A stretch of DNA of 64,000 nt from Cylicocyclus nassatus (taxonomy: Eukaryota > Nematoda > Chromadorea > Rhabditida > Strongylidae): positions 41,544,833-41,608,832 of the forward strand of contig CATQJL010000112.1 in the NCBI GenBank assembly GCA_958299035.1, in the 5' to 3' direction. Position numbers and translations under genes: made by a program. The notes beneath the pieces were generated by a model. The model was not told the origin of the DNA. It saw only the letters and a list, made by a program, of their open reading frames with translations, and searched no databases. Below, one piece after another: positions 1-10,406 of the stretch (positions within the stretch are counted from its first letter, which is position 1; each line of letters opens with the position of its first letter).

Positions 1-400
1 CTGGTTGATCAATTGTACATTACTTGGTCATCTGATTGAAGTAATAGCATCAAAAGTTTGAAAACCCAAGCCTTCTACATTAGAAGGACCTTTTCTGAAA
101 GGAGTATATTGGATTTTCGAATAAGCAACTGAACGCTTTCTCCAACAGTCAGGATATCTAGATACATGTACTTTTCTACTTTCGTCTGCCATCATTTCGA
201 AAGAGTTGTTCACTCTAACTACCTGATGATCAATAAGATCCAAATTCAAAGAGTTTTTTCCAAGTGTGGTTTTTCCTGCAATCGATGTACTAAAATACCA
301 ACCTTCATCGCATAATCGAAGATCTCGCATCCAAAAAATGAATGAAACATAACTCGAAAGGCTGAAATTCAGCTGCAGTCATTTACAAATTCTAAAACCT
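1..400 (-). other. Possible Ig-like coding exon, unconfirmed
   Basis: The minus strand is open from about 378 down to 28, after a possible acceptor (aatttcag). The translation contains RDLRLCDEGWYF, which resembles the F-strand pattern D-x-G-x-Y of an immunoglobulin-like domain, but the Cys expected two residues after the Tyr is Ser here. It is followed by a short Leu-rich strand (SLNLDLID) and a basic stretch. No partner exon can be placed because the window starts here. It could equally be a chance open frame or a broken exon. Confidence 0.2.
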
Positions 401-1190
401 TACAGAAACCTATAAGTTTCTTTTTTGTTTCTCGATTTCAGTTCTATTATATTATCCTCAAAATACAGTGCACGTCTTACATTGCGTGTACACATTTCAA
501 AATGATGGCACCTAAACGGAGGAGTGATGGGCGGAGCCGCCCCTTGGCTTCGAGAAGGTGTGATGTCCTTCAAGGGATTTTGGAGGTGCCAAGTACCTCT
601 GCGAGGAAAAGCGGCTAAGCTTTGGGAACTCCTGCCACGCCGCCTACTTTTCCGACCATACGCACTCGATGGGTCGTAACTCTGAAATTGCACTGTACGC
701 TCTAGTCCAGAATGGCATTCGATAGATATGGCCAGGTCTTGAATGTGTTGAACATGAAACCGCGGTACGCCATCCGTACTACCAGGAACTGAACCGGATG
801 TGAGAGCCCGCCCCTACGGGAGCAGCTCGTAGTAGCTGTGCAGAGGTTCGAGTTGAGCGAGAGAGTACTGCGTGTTGGAGCTCGATGAGCGCCCGGCACT
901 CCACACAAGTGGATACCGCCAGTGCGCAGGGCAAGGCAGCAAATAGTCGAGTCGTCCTCGCTCCTCGTCATGTCGCCACCATCGAAATCTGTACCGATTC
1001 CCATTCACAGGTACGAATTGCGTTGGATCGGAGTAGTCTCCTTAAGTAGTTGAAAACCCTCTTAGGTCGGCGTCGCACACGCCGTCCATGATGGTGAATG
1101 CGAAGAAGTACCTGTCCGATCGACCACAATTACTCGATTGTCCAAGGTGTAGGGTAGGTCCCGCTGCTTCTCATCATTTTACTTCACGCA
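401..1190. other. GC-richer block, probable dispersed repeat
   Basis: This stretch is clearly richer in GC than its neighbours. It has overlapping open frames on the minus strand (400..693, 702..1004 and 814..1008), none with a recognisable domain, start context or splice structure. The absence of one dominant frame and the sharp change in composition suggest repetitive or transferred DNA rather than a host gene. No terminal repeats were found. Confidence 0.3.
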
Positions 1191-2820
1191 TACCAACCTA
1201 ACTGGAATATTGTCCGCATAACATCATATGATTAGGGCTCAGCTATCGTTCTTCTCAGACCCCACAGCTTAGTCATTTGCCGCGATAAGTGCTCGAAGCT
1301 CTCAGAAAGACTGTCGAGTGGTTGATCAATGTGATGCACTGATCGAAGCGCTGTACAAGTCATATAACCCGATGATTTTCTTCTGCCACAAAAAAATTTA
1401 TGAAATCACAACTCTCTCCTCAACTTGTAGCGTACATTATCTCATTGTAAAGTTTCACTATAGGAAAATATATACATACAGTGTTTGATATTCATATTAC
1501 ACGTTATCGTACCTTTCAACCTCTCAAATTTTTGATAATGACAAAACAAAGAAAACTGCACTCTTACGTATTATTACGAGAGATATTTGAATAACGTATG
1601 ATGTTTCTACTAGAAGTTCACAAAGTATCCATAACTTAATTAATATTCTCATGTATCAATTTTATAGTGACAACACACTCATACTTAACCTTGAGACTTC
1701 ATGACTTATTAAGAGGAAGACAATGAACCACAACAGACAACGTTCAGTTGAATGAATCTACAGTTAAGTTAGGGTGTTGGACTGGGCATACCTCACGCGA
1801 ATTTAGTCGCGACAATTTGTCAGATGTCTTCAAATTCAATATTGGCAGACCCAAAATACACAGCGTATATAACTTTCATAGATTGATAAAATGCCCTATC
1901 TTCCGTATATCCAAAAACCCTTACGATGAGTTACGAAGGATTGGAGTATTGCCAAATCGCGTGAAGTATGCCCAGGGCCTTACACATTATTCTGGATGGC
2001 TTCACGGGATTCTAAGAATCCTACCCTATACTCAACAAAAGTGTATATTTTTGCTTCTTACATGATATTTTGCACGGATGTGAACCATATGTCATAGTGC
2101 ATTTTTCCGCCAGAGAAAATATTACAATTAGATTTATCACTCAAAATTTGGCAAGTCAGTATCGTGTTCATTTCTCTGAGAAGAGCGGACGACATAGAAA
2201 GTATCCGGTGGCTTTACGCTCGAAAAAGATATTGCAGTGCATTGCTTGATATTTCGTGGTTAAGGAGGAGTTTACCCAGATTAATCACTAAACTAATGCA
2301 TCGTCTTACCTACCTTATACTTTTTTCGTAAACTTCCGATTGCTTTTTTAACCCCTACTATTTCTAATTTAATTATTGCTTGCTATTGAATACCTAATGA
2401 TACAAAAGGAAAATCTTAATCTGACGAGTGCTAACGTTTCCTGCCCGATCTCGTTCACCTAGGACCTAAGGAAGTATAATGGATACACTCGTCCCTAAAA
2501 ACGATTATAACCATAATCCGTCTGAGCTTGGTTTTACCAGATATGGACCGAAGTCTATGCAGTTTCAAATAATTTATTGCAAAAGCTTCTCCGTAAAAAC
2601 GTGGCGACAGTGAACATCATAGTGCTCCGAAAATTGCACAGTAAACGCTAATATCAGGTGTTGATGTCAGATAATTCAAGTGCTGCTTTCGCCTACATTT
2701 AGTACAGTTTTTTCGTAACTGCACAGCTAAGTAAAATATAGGAAACCCGAACTTGAGGCGGTCCTCAGCTTTACTCTGGGTGCATATTGAACAATTTGAT
2801 GTTGAGCAGCGCAATCAAAC
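1191..2820. other. Gene-poor DNA, nothing recognised
   Basis: AT-rich sequence. One 105-codon open frame (1748..2065, +) shows no recognised domain and no convincing splice neighbours. No RNA gene or repeat structure was seen. Confidence 0.4.
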
Positions 2821-2849
2821 AAAATCTTCTGTTATCATATCTTACAAGG

Positions 2850-3975
2850 AAAGGATACTTGGTGACCGTGGCCTTTGCATCTTGAAGCGCTGATTCCAAA
2901 TCTGTTTTCATTATCTGTGCGCTCTTCCGAAAGTAGTTATGAACATTTCTTGTCACCAAAATTTACACTGTTGTTTTGATGCAGAATGCACCAAAACCTT
3001 CAGAATTTCGCTTATGCACTACAGAAGAGCGTACAGATAAAGTTAAGCTTCACGTTTGAGTCACCGAAACTGTCAAACTGTCACCGATACCTCAGTATCT
3101 AAAAAGCTTGAATACTGACGATTTTGAGTGCCAAAATCTCGCAAAATCACTGGACAAAGGTCCATAACTTCGTTCAGGGAGTCGCACAGAATATAACGAA
3201 TATACAGGGTGTCCCAAAAAAATGTATCGAACGTTTGATCGTTGACATCTCTCTTCCCAAGAAGTCTTTTGCCTTGCTTCAGGTACCGTTTTGTAGAGCT
3301 GGCTTCAACTTAGATTTGCATCATAAAACGAATCATCCATCTCTCTTCATTACTGTAGGATTACGGTAGAAACTTGAAACATATGGTGTCAATGTGGAAA
3401 AAGCTGCCTTTTTAAAGTTTTTCAAAAAAATGTGAAAACATATGTAACAGGGTTTTCATGGACGCTGGGTTCAATACTCAACTAATCACAAGATTGCGAA
3501 GCTTTCTAAACGGGTTAATCGCACTTTTTAAGAACATTGAGAAAATTGGCAGCTACCTCTTACCTGGCATAACTCTTCAATGAAGCATCATTACAAGTTG
3601 GAAACTTTACAGTTATAATCAGCAACTCTAATTAGCCTAGTGTAAAAGTTTTCAGGCTGTTTTGTTTCTTTTCTGAAGCAAGATATGGCTTTTCATTGCT
3701 TAAAACCCTTTTTGAAGTTTCTACCGTAATCCTACAGTAATGAAGAGGGATGAGTGATTCATTCTATAATGCAAATCTAAGTTGAAGCCAGCTCTACAGG
3801 TTGGTACTTGAAGCAAGGGAAAAGACTTCTTCAGAAGAGAGATATTAACGATCAAACGTTCGATACATTTTTTTGGGACACCCTGTATACTTAGAATCAG
3901 CGTTCCAAGCCGCACTTACTGGTATACATCTCACTGCAAAAGGTCACGGTCACCAAGTATCCTTGCCTCGTTAGC
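2850..3975. repeat. Foldback repeat holding a nested TA-flanked palindromic element
   Basis: The left part (about 2850..2906, containing GGATACTTGGTGACCGTG) reappears as its reverse complement at about 3893..3975. The two arms enclose the CAGGGTGTCCCA element at 3205..3885. Related sequence also occurs near 32870..32990, 33255..33320 and 39210..39345, so the arms belong to a dispersed family. Outer limits are approximate. Confidence 0.55.
3205..3885. mobile_element. Palindromic TIR element, CAGGGTGTCCCA family, copy 1
   Basis: The left end reads TA-CAGGGTGTCCCAAAA and the right end is its reverse complement followed by TA. The arms are inverted over a long distance: the words TAGAGCTGGCTTCAACTTAG and CTGTAGGATTACGGTAGAAA recur inverted near the other end. 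TA flanks and long inverted arms fit a non-autonomous Tc1/mariner-type element. Related copies lie at 24674, 38484, 40471 and 56691. No transposase frame is present. Confidence 0.8.
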
Positions 3976-6173
3976 ACACCATCATATCGATACAGTCAGA
4001 AAGGGTTGTAAATAAATATGTTTGTATTGGTTTCTATCAAGGACAAATCGTGAGATTCAAAGACTTCGACTCTCACCTTTGAAAGTTTCAGAACGCTTAT
4101 TGCTTTGCCTTTCCCTCCTCCCCTCCCTCCACTTCAAAGAATACGCCTCTTTGAAAGACGTGTAAAGTTTCTTGCAAAGTTTCTATCCCGAACACATGTC
4201 GATTATGCGGTAAAGAATACGTAAATACGCAACCTGCCGGTCACGTTTATAGATGATAGAGCACTATTTAATTTTGCAAAATGAAGTCTTGTTCGCAAAA
4301 TGCTACATGGTATACCCGCCGGTTCCAGATGATGTGAGGTGCTTGAGCTATCCTAAAAGAAAGTCTTATTCGTGAGTGATAAAACCGAAACAGGCTTGAG
4401 TTTTCTGCTGCAAGTACACCTTTCCACTTTTTCAACTCATACATCCTCAACCTGTCCGTTTCTCACTCTCTATTACTTCGCAGCGTGAAACAACAAGAGA
4501 TTAGAATGGTTGGAAACCTGTAACCGTATCCGCTCGATCTACTCCCCCCCCCCATCACGCAAGTTCCCGAATCAATGGCGTTTTGTATTTCAAAAGCTAG
4601 CGAGATGCTTTAATCAGGTGTATATTTGTAATTCAAACATGGAGCTTTCATTCACTTTAGCAAATGAAGATGAAGACAAAACGATTTACGTAGTACAAAA
4701 ATGCATCTGCTACTCTTCTCTAACCTTAGCTTTTTCGTGTAATTATTGCTGATATGTCCATGTCAACATTTCAGCTTCTCAGCGTATTGAAGAACATTTT
4801 CACGGGCTCGTTTAGATGCTTTTCATCTTATTTAAGTTGAAAAATTCTTTCCGGATTTTGATAGGATTTTTCTTATCAGGGGAAGCTCTTTTCTCTATCT
4901 TAGAGGGACATTCTAACATCAAGACTTTTTCTTCCTTGCAGCTAACTTTCGTTAAACTTTCGTTTTCTCCCAATTCGAGTGGGAAATGTGCAACACCCAT
5001 TACCTAAACACTTTTCCTTTGCAACAAAATAAGCAATTATACCATGAAAACGTAGATTCATTACTTGCATAGACATATGCAAAAAAGTATTCGGAAAAGG
5101 TTAAATTCCTTCAAACCTTCAGATGTAAACAAAAAATTAAATATTTTCTTTATTATCAACGAATAGCTCCACTTTTGGTATTTTTGTCCCGAGCTAAACC
5201 GCTCTTAATCCACCAGGCGATTTATTTCCATGTCGTAGGTTACTTTTCCGAACCTTAACTATGTGTTTTTTCTTTGTTATGCAAACGCAGGTAGCAGTTG
5301 AAGCAGTCAACTAGCACTAAAAAAGACTCGTTTGTCAATAAAGCAGTGAAATAGAGTTGTACTCCATATGCAAAGAACTTAGTGAAGCTGCTTCCAATTT
5401 TGAGATCAGGATTTATTCTAAAAGGGTTAAAAGCGTTTCGATAGAAGGGCCACAGTTCGAACAGAAACCGAAATCATAGACATTTCAAATCTTCCAAAAA
5501 ATCCGAAAATCACTCACATGATCAGGAAACTTGAACACTTATAGAAAGTTCGGGCTTTAAGGACACAGAAATAATTTAAAAGCTTTATCGTTTTTTACTT
5601 GAAAGAAACTGAGTAATACCATAGCTACAGTTTGGAAACTTCTCACCCTAAAAACACTTTATTATTAAGTTCTTTCTTACATTCCATTACTTCAAACCTT
5701 TCAGCACACGTAGAACCTCAAGCGGATAACAGTGCACACATTTTCGCTAATATGACTTACTCTCAACTGATAACAACGATAATTTACGTGGTGCTAAAAC
5801 AAAGGCTAGCTATCGACTTTTTCCTATTAACTTGTGTAAAAAATGCTGTGTAAAAGAAACACAAATAAAATGTTGGTTGGTAAACAGAACTCGAAAAGTA
5901 AAGATTGCCAATTTCTACCATTAGACATTGAAAATTTGTTACGCCGAAACGTGACTTCTGAAGTTGATGTTGGTGAGATCCCAGGTCATCACCAGATCCC
6001 GGAAGTTTTTTAGCCCTTTGTGTAAGCACTGAGTATTCTCTCTAGCTATTATCGAAAACTTCCGCCTACTGTATACAGGAAGCATTCCAAATTTGAGAAA
6101 TCATGTACATTGCAAAAGAACGTTTCAACTCATACAATCAGTAGAAAAACTATGACAAATTTTTAACAGCACC
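3976..6173. other. Intergenic DNA, no gene recognised
   Basis: AT-rich sequence with only short open frames. I searched it for an upstream LITAF exon with a CPxC pair to complete the gene at 6174 and did not find one. No tRNA-like or repeat structure was noticed. Confidence 0.4.
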
Positions 6174-6449
<276 letters not shown>

Positions 6450-6567
6450 TCATTTTGTTCTCGCACTCTTCATAACAAAGATGCATTTATTTTATGTCAG
6501 CACTAGAATTACGATAAAACAAGAACAAAAGATGTTTTTATTTTGCCAAAATTACCCGGCACTGCAT

Positions 6568-6573
6568 AATAAA
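6568..6573 (+). terminator. Candidate polyadenylation signal AATAAA
   Basis: AATAAA lies about 120 bases after the stop codon of the short LITAF gene, in AT-rich sequence. It is the first canonical signal on that strand. Assignment is by position only. Confidence 0.35.
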
Positions 6574-7197
6574 AACATAAATATATAAAGACAATTGGAA
6601 AAATCGCACTGCACAGCAGTCTAACCCATCTGAAAGCTAAAAGGAAGAGAAAGAAAGAGAGCACAAACAACAATACTGTGGGATATTATGCAGTAAATAA
6701 CATATGCAATAGAAATCTGGGGAAGCTCGAGACTTAGCAAAGTAGCAGTAGGCCACAACAGTATAAGGTAATGGAAGGCCCGTCACTAGAAAATAGTACA
6801 CGTCCAAAACTTCATCAATCAGAAGCTGCCTTAGTGATAAGAAAGTTGGGCTGGTGACGAAAACGTGGGTAGAACCAATAATACTAAAAGTTAATAACAG
6901 AAATGAAATTAAATTCAATTTAAGATCTACTACTGAGCAATAAATGTTGACAATTAAAGCTATCATGAATGCAGTTCAATCTCACAAGACAGAACGAAAG
7001 AGAAATCAAAAAGGTGGATAGCGACGAATAAGCGCAGTTTTCAGTAGCCGAAACAGCCGCTTTCGATGGAAATGGAGATTGAAAAATAGCAAAATAGCAG
7101 CAGGACTGAAGAAATTGTGAGACCTCGCATGAAGATGGGGCATTAATATGTGCGATTATTTGTATGAGCTAGCTCAAGTGCATGGGGTGCTACCGGA

Positions 7198-9898
7198 TTA
7201 AACACGCTTGAAACGACCAAGATTGCGCTTGCAGGCAGGACATGAGTGAACGACATCGAGGCATTGATCTACGCAGAAAGGAAGGCAGCAGAACAACCAG
7301 GGGACAAGGAACAAGAAGAAGCCAAGAAGAACCAAAACACCGCAAAGAATCCAAGGTAGACTACCAGCTATACGCTCGATGTGCGACACAATGTGCGCCT
7401 GGAAACATATATTTAGATCTAAACTAGAGACCCAAATTAGGCACATGAAATCGTCAATTAGTGTGTACGAGCAATAATCTGAATGTAGTCTATGTGAAAC
7501 AGATGATCACGTTCCTGTAACGGAGTCACTTACTTCGACATTATCCGCCTACCACATCAAGCAACCTTGACTCTGTTTTCAAAAGAGATGTGCAAAATCT
7601 TTGATTTGTTGGGGGAAAATGCTCACAAGTGCTCGGCAGCCAGCCTTTGATAAACAACTTGTTTGTACATACTCTGACGGTAAGCTCAATCTCAATATTC
7701 GATCGCTCTAGGAAAGAAATGCTATGACTTGCTTTGATTAAGCGCCCAGCTGTGAGCATATGATAAAATCAATTTTACCATAAGGGATCGTTCAGACCGC
7801 GCCGGAACCCGTCCGAATACGTCCAAACGCCCAAACCCGCCCAATACGTCCGAACGCCTGAACTGCCAAAGCGCCGCAGATCGCATGCAAATTGGCATAT
7901 TGGAGCACGCATGCGATTGATCCTTCTGATATCGGAGTAGTTACAAAAGAAGATTGGTATTAACGTCGAGCTACGTATGACTGAGATAATGCACTACGCG
8001 CGCAGTATTCCACACGTGTTCCAATATGCCAATTTGTCGCATATCGGCTGCGCTTTGGCAGTTCCGGCGTTCAGGCGGGTTCGGGCGGATTCTGACGTAT
8101 TTGGGCGGGTTTGGACGGATTGCGGCGGGGTCTGAACGATCCCTAAAAGATGGTGTAATCTTCTTCACAAAGCAAAGAAATTGTAACGATTTCCAAAAGA
8201 GCTCGGGATGGGCAGAGTCGTGTTGCGGTAAGCTAACCCAACCTAGTAAGACCGAACTAGCGGAAAGTTGGAGTTAATCAGAGTTCCCATTTTACTCATG
8301 ACCTTGTACTGAGTCTGTGATTATAACAGCGGCAACTGGCTTTCGGAAGCGGATAGTACACTCCATAATAGAACAACAGAAAAGAACAAAAACAGGAATA
8401 GAGAGATTACATCAGATATGTATGCATACCTGACAATGTGGGCAATCCATTTCAACAGGACAAGGACCATAAATCGATTGCCGAGCACTAACGAACATTG
8501 GCACAACCGTTTGACGATGCTAAATAAAGTAAGCCATTAAAGGCAGTGTCCCGGCAGATTTTGCATTTCCATCTTTTTGCATGGGTTGGGCCTTCTGGAC
8601 CCGTAAACCGCAAGTTTGAGCTTTGAACGGGTGAAAAGGCCTTTTCGGGGGCGTCTACCCGATTTCCAAAAATCAGTTCGGAAGAGAATCAACGGAAAGT
8701 TGGGGGCCTTGGCACGAAGGCCCTGTTCTGTAATTTTTGCTTTGGCACGCGCCATACTTGCTCCGCTTGATCCGCTTCATCCACTTCGCTATTGGTCAAA
8801 TCAGCCAACTGACTAATGGCGAAGTGAATGAAGCGGATCAAGCCGATCAAGTATGGCGCGTGCCTTTGCATAGCATGCACAATGCGGAAGAGCCGTCGTG
8901 GGGTCCCGCGCCGAACAGTAAGCGGTCGTCCGAGCGCGCGCCGATTGGGGATGCACGCGCCGGTTTAAGGGCTATTTTCTCGGCCCATGGGGAACGTCAA
9001 CCAGCCGGACTGCGCGTGGAGGTCAGTGGGATGACCAGAAACCCCACAATAACAATATCCCCCAGGGCGCGATTCTGCCGATACACTGTCTTCAAAAGTC
9101 TAAAATCGGAAAATATGCAATGTGAAGGCCAAACGACCGATCAGTGAATCTTCCGAGTTCAAAATCTAAAACGGCATGTGCTTTTGTACAACCCACAAGA
9201 CAATTGTTGGCAATGATTAACTTCAGAGAAGCGTAAAACTGTGCTGGCCTATGCTGGGAGTCAAAGCACAAAATGTGAACGCTGCTTTTACATTAACGAA
9301 AATACGACCCACCGGTGGGTCGTACGTGTACTGCCATTTCGGACATACGACCTACCTCTGGGTTCGCACTACTAGGCACTGCAGATTTAAGAGGAGGTAC
9401 ATGGGATGTCCGCAGAAGAATTTGGAGATATCTGGGGAAGCCTAATTAAAAGATCACCTTTCGGACCATACGATCCATCGGCAATCGAAAAAAAAAGAAA
9501 CGAGAAAGTTAATACAAGTGGGTCGTATGCCCGACACGACAGAAATCGATAAAATGGCCGTGTCTTGATTGTGTTAAAGACATTAACGTCATGTGTTTGA
9601 TATGACGCAAAAAATACAGTCATCAAAGCTAGATCTTGTCTTGACTGTCATACATCGTTGTTGTTGAAGTTCTAATTTTTGTTTCGTGTTGCAATTATTC
9701 TATAATTCGTGACTCGCTAACATATTGTAAACCAGAAGGCAATGGTAATTACTAAAAGAAAAACACAGTTCAAATACTCTGAAAAAACACGACTTCGAGC
9801 CTGACTTGTACCTGTGCAGAAGTTGGCCGTGGATGAGAAGTACCATCCTCACGTGGGAACGAAGATGGTGTTTCGGCAGACTTGGGCAACTCAGCCAT
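7198..9898 (-). CDS. LITAF-domain protein, complete, three exons
   Basis: Exons read 9898..9812, 8519..8430 and 7398..7198 on the minus strand, giving 125 residues with phase 0 at both junctions. The N-terminal exon starts MAELPKSAETPSS and is Ser/Pro-rich, as is usual for LITAF/SIMPLE proteins. Exon 2 ends in PVEMDCPHCQ, the first zinc half-site. Exon 3 carries the hydrophobic membrane-inserted segment (WILCGVLVLLGFFLFLVPWL), then LPFCVD, HSCPAC and a terminal LGRFKRV. Order and spacing match the family: CPxC, hydrophobic patch, HxCPxC. Members act at the cytosolic face of late endosomes and lysosomes. The gene is convergent with the LITAF-like gene at 6174, suggesting an old inverted duplication. 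Intron 1 (1.3 kb) and intron 2 (1 kb) contain palindromic repeats. Confidence 0.9.
7794..8143. mobile_element. PIF/Harbinger-like MITE in LITAF intron 2
   Basis: The element begins GGGATCGTTCAGACC and ends with the reverse complement of that word. It is flanked by TAA on both sides (7791..7793 and 8144..8146). The arms are related over roughly 110 bases, with the words CCAATATGCCAATTTG and GCTTTGGCAGTTC inverted. A 3-bp TWA duplication and GGG termini are typical of PIF/Harbinger elements. It is 350 bp long with no open frame of note. Confidence 0.75.
8537..9096. repeat. Foldback element with AAGGCAGTGTC-type ends in LITAF intron 1
   Basis: The left end (AAAGGCAGTGTCCCGGCAGA) is matched by an inverted, diverged right end near 9065..9096. 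The centre is an almost perfect palindrome (about 8743..8864) with arms such as CCGCTTCATTCACTTCGC. The same end word opens the foldback at 52814 and resembles the sequence at 30663, so this is a family. It lies between exons 1 and 2 of the minus-strand LITAF gene. Confidence 0.6.
9303..9530. repeat. Palindromic segment with TACGACCCAC ends
   Basis: Bases 9303..9324 form a perfect 22-base palindrome (arms TACGACCCACC and GGTGGGTCGTA). The half-word returns inverted at about 9517..9527. This may be a small inverted-repeat element of about 230 bp in the LITAF intron. No target duplication was identified. Confidence 0.35.
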
Positions 9899-10000
9899 CT
9901 AAGTTGATGATAACACGCAATACAACAAAAACAAGAAGCGAAGAATTCACGAATCACAAAATTGTTTGAGGACCTAAGGGACCCGTCATCTTGCCGAAAA

Positions 10001-10100
10001 AAGCCCAAAAGAGCTCAGTAAAGACCAAAAGCGCCCGAAAAAACCCAGAAAAGCTCAAAAGCGCCAGAAGGAGCCAAAACGCCCCTTTCGCGAAACTGCA
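10001..10100. repeat. Inverted flank of the LTR element, left arm
   Basis: An A-rich segment with the repeated word AAAGCGCC, ending in CGCCCCTTTCGCG. Its diverged reverse complement occupies about 14967..15056, so the LTR retrotransposon lies between two inverted copies of the same repeat. Confidence 0.5.
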
Positions 10101-10178
10101 TGGTATTTTAGCTACTCATGTAGCCCAACTATTGCGTCTTTGTATTGTTCGCAATCATATTCCTCCTGTATAGCTCTT

Positions 10179-10241
10179 TGGACTTTTCCGCTACAACCGC
10201 CTCCCGTTTGGTGTGAAAAGTGCTCCCGGAATCTTTCAATC
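10179..10241 (+). pseudogene. Isolated reverse-transcriptase fragment, opposite strand to the adjacent element
   Basis: The plus strand encodes RYNRLPFGVKSAPG and a few neighbouring residues, a reverse transcriptase block. It is nearly identical at DNA level to the reverse complement of about 12770..12830 inside the neighbouring retrotransposon. Only about 63 bases are present and they run directly into the outer edge of the LTR at 10243. It is a remnant, not a gene. Confidence 0.8.
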
Positions 10242-10242
10242 A

Positions 10243-10392
10243 AGAAATGGAAGAATGAAGAATGAAGAATGAAGAATGAATATTACCGCAAAAGGAAGCT
10301 CTTATATAGTCCTCTAAGGATTGTTGTAAACAACACAAGAGATATATACAACAGAGGTTCATTTACTACCAGCCTAATATCACTCTACAACA
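10243..10392 (-). repeat. 3' LTR of the Gypsy-type element
   Basis: This 150-bp direct repeat matches 14683..14832 at 149 positions; the difference is at 10380. It contains a GAATGAAGAAT-type microsatellite at its outer side and a short AT-rich segment (TTATATAG). Confidence 0.9.
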
Positions 10393-10406
10393 TCTCCCTC
10401 CTTAAG

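Noticed and set aside
8737..9147. 136-codon plus-strand frame.
   Set aside because: It runs through a palindromic repeat in the LITAF intron, with a matching shadow on the opposite strand, and has no domain.
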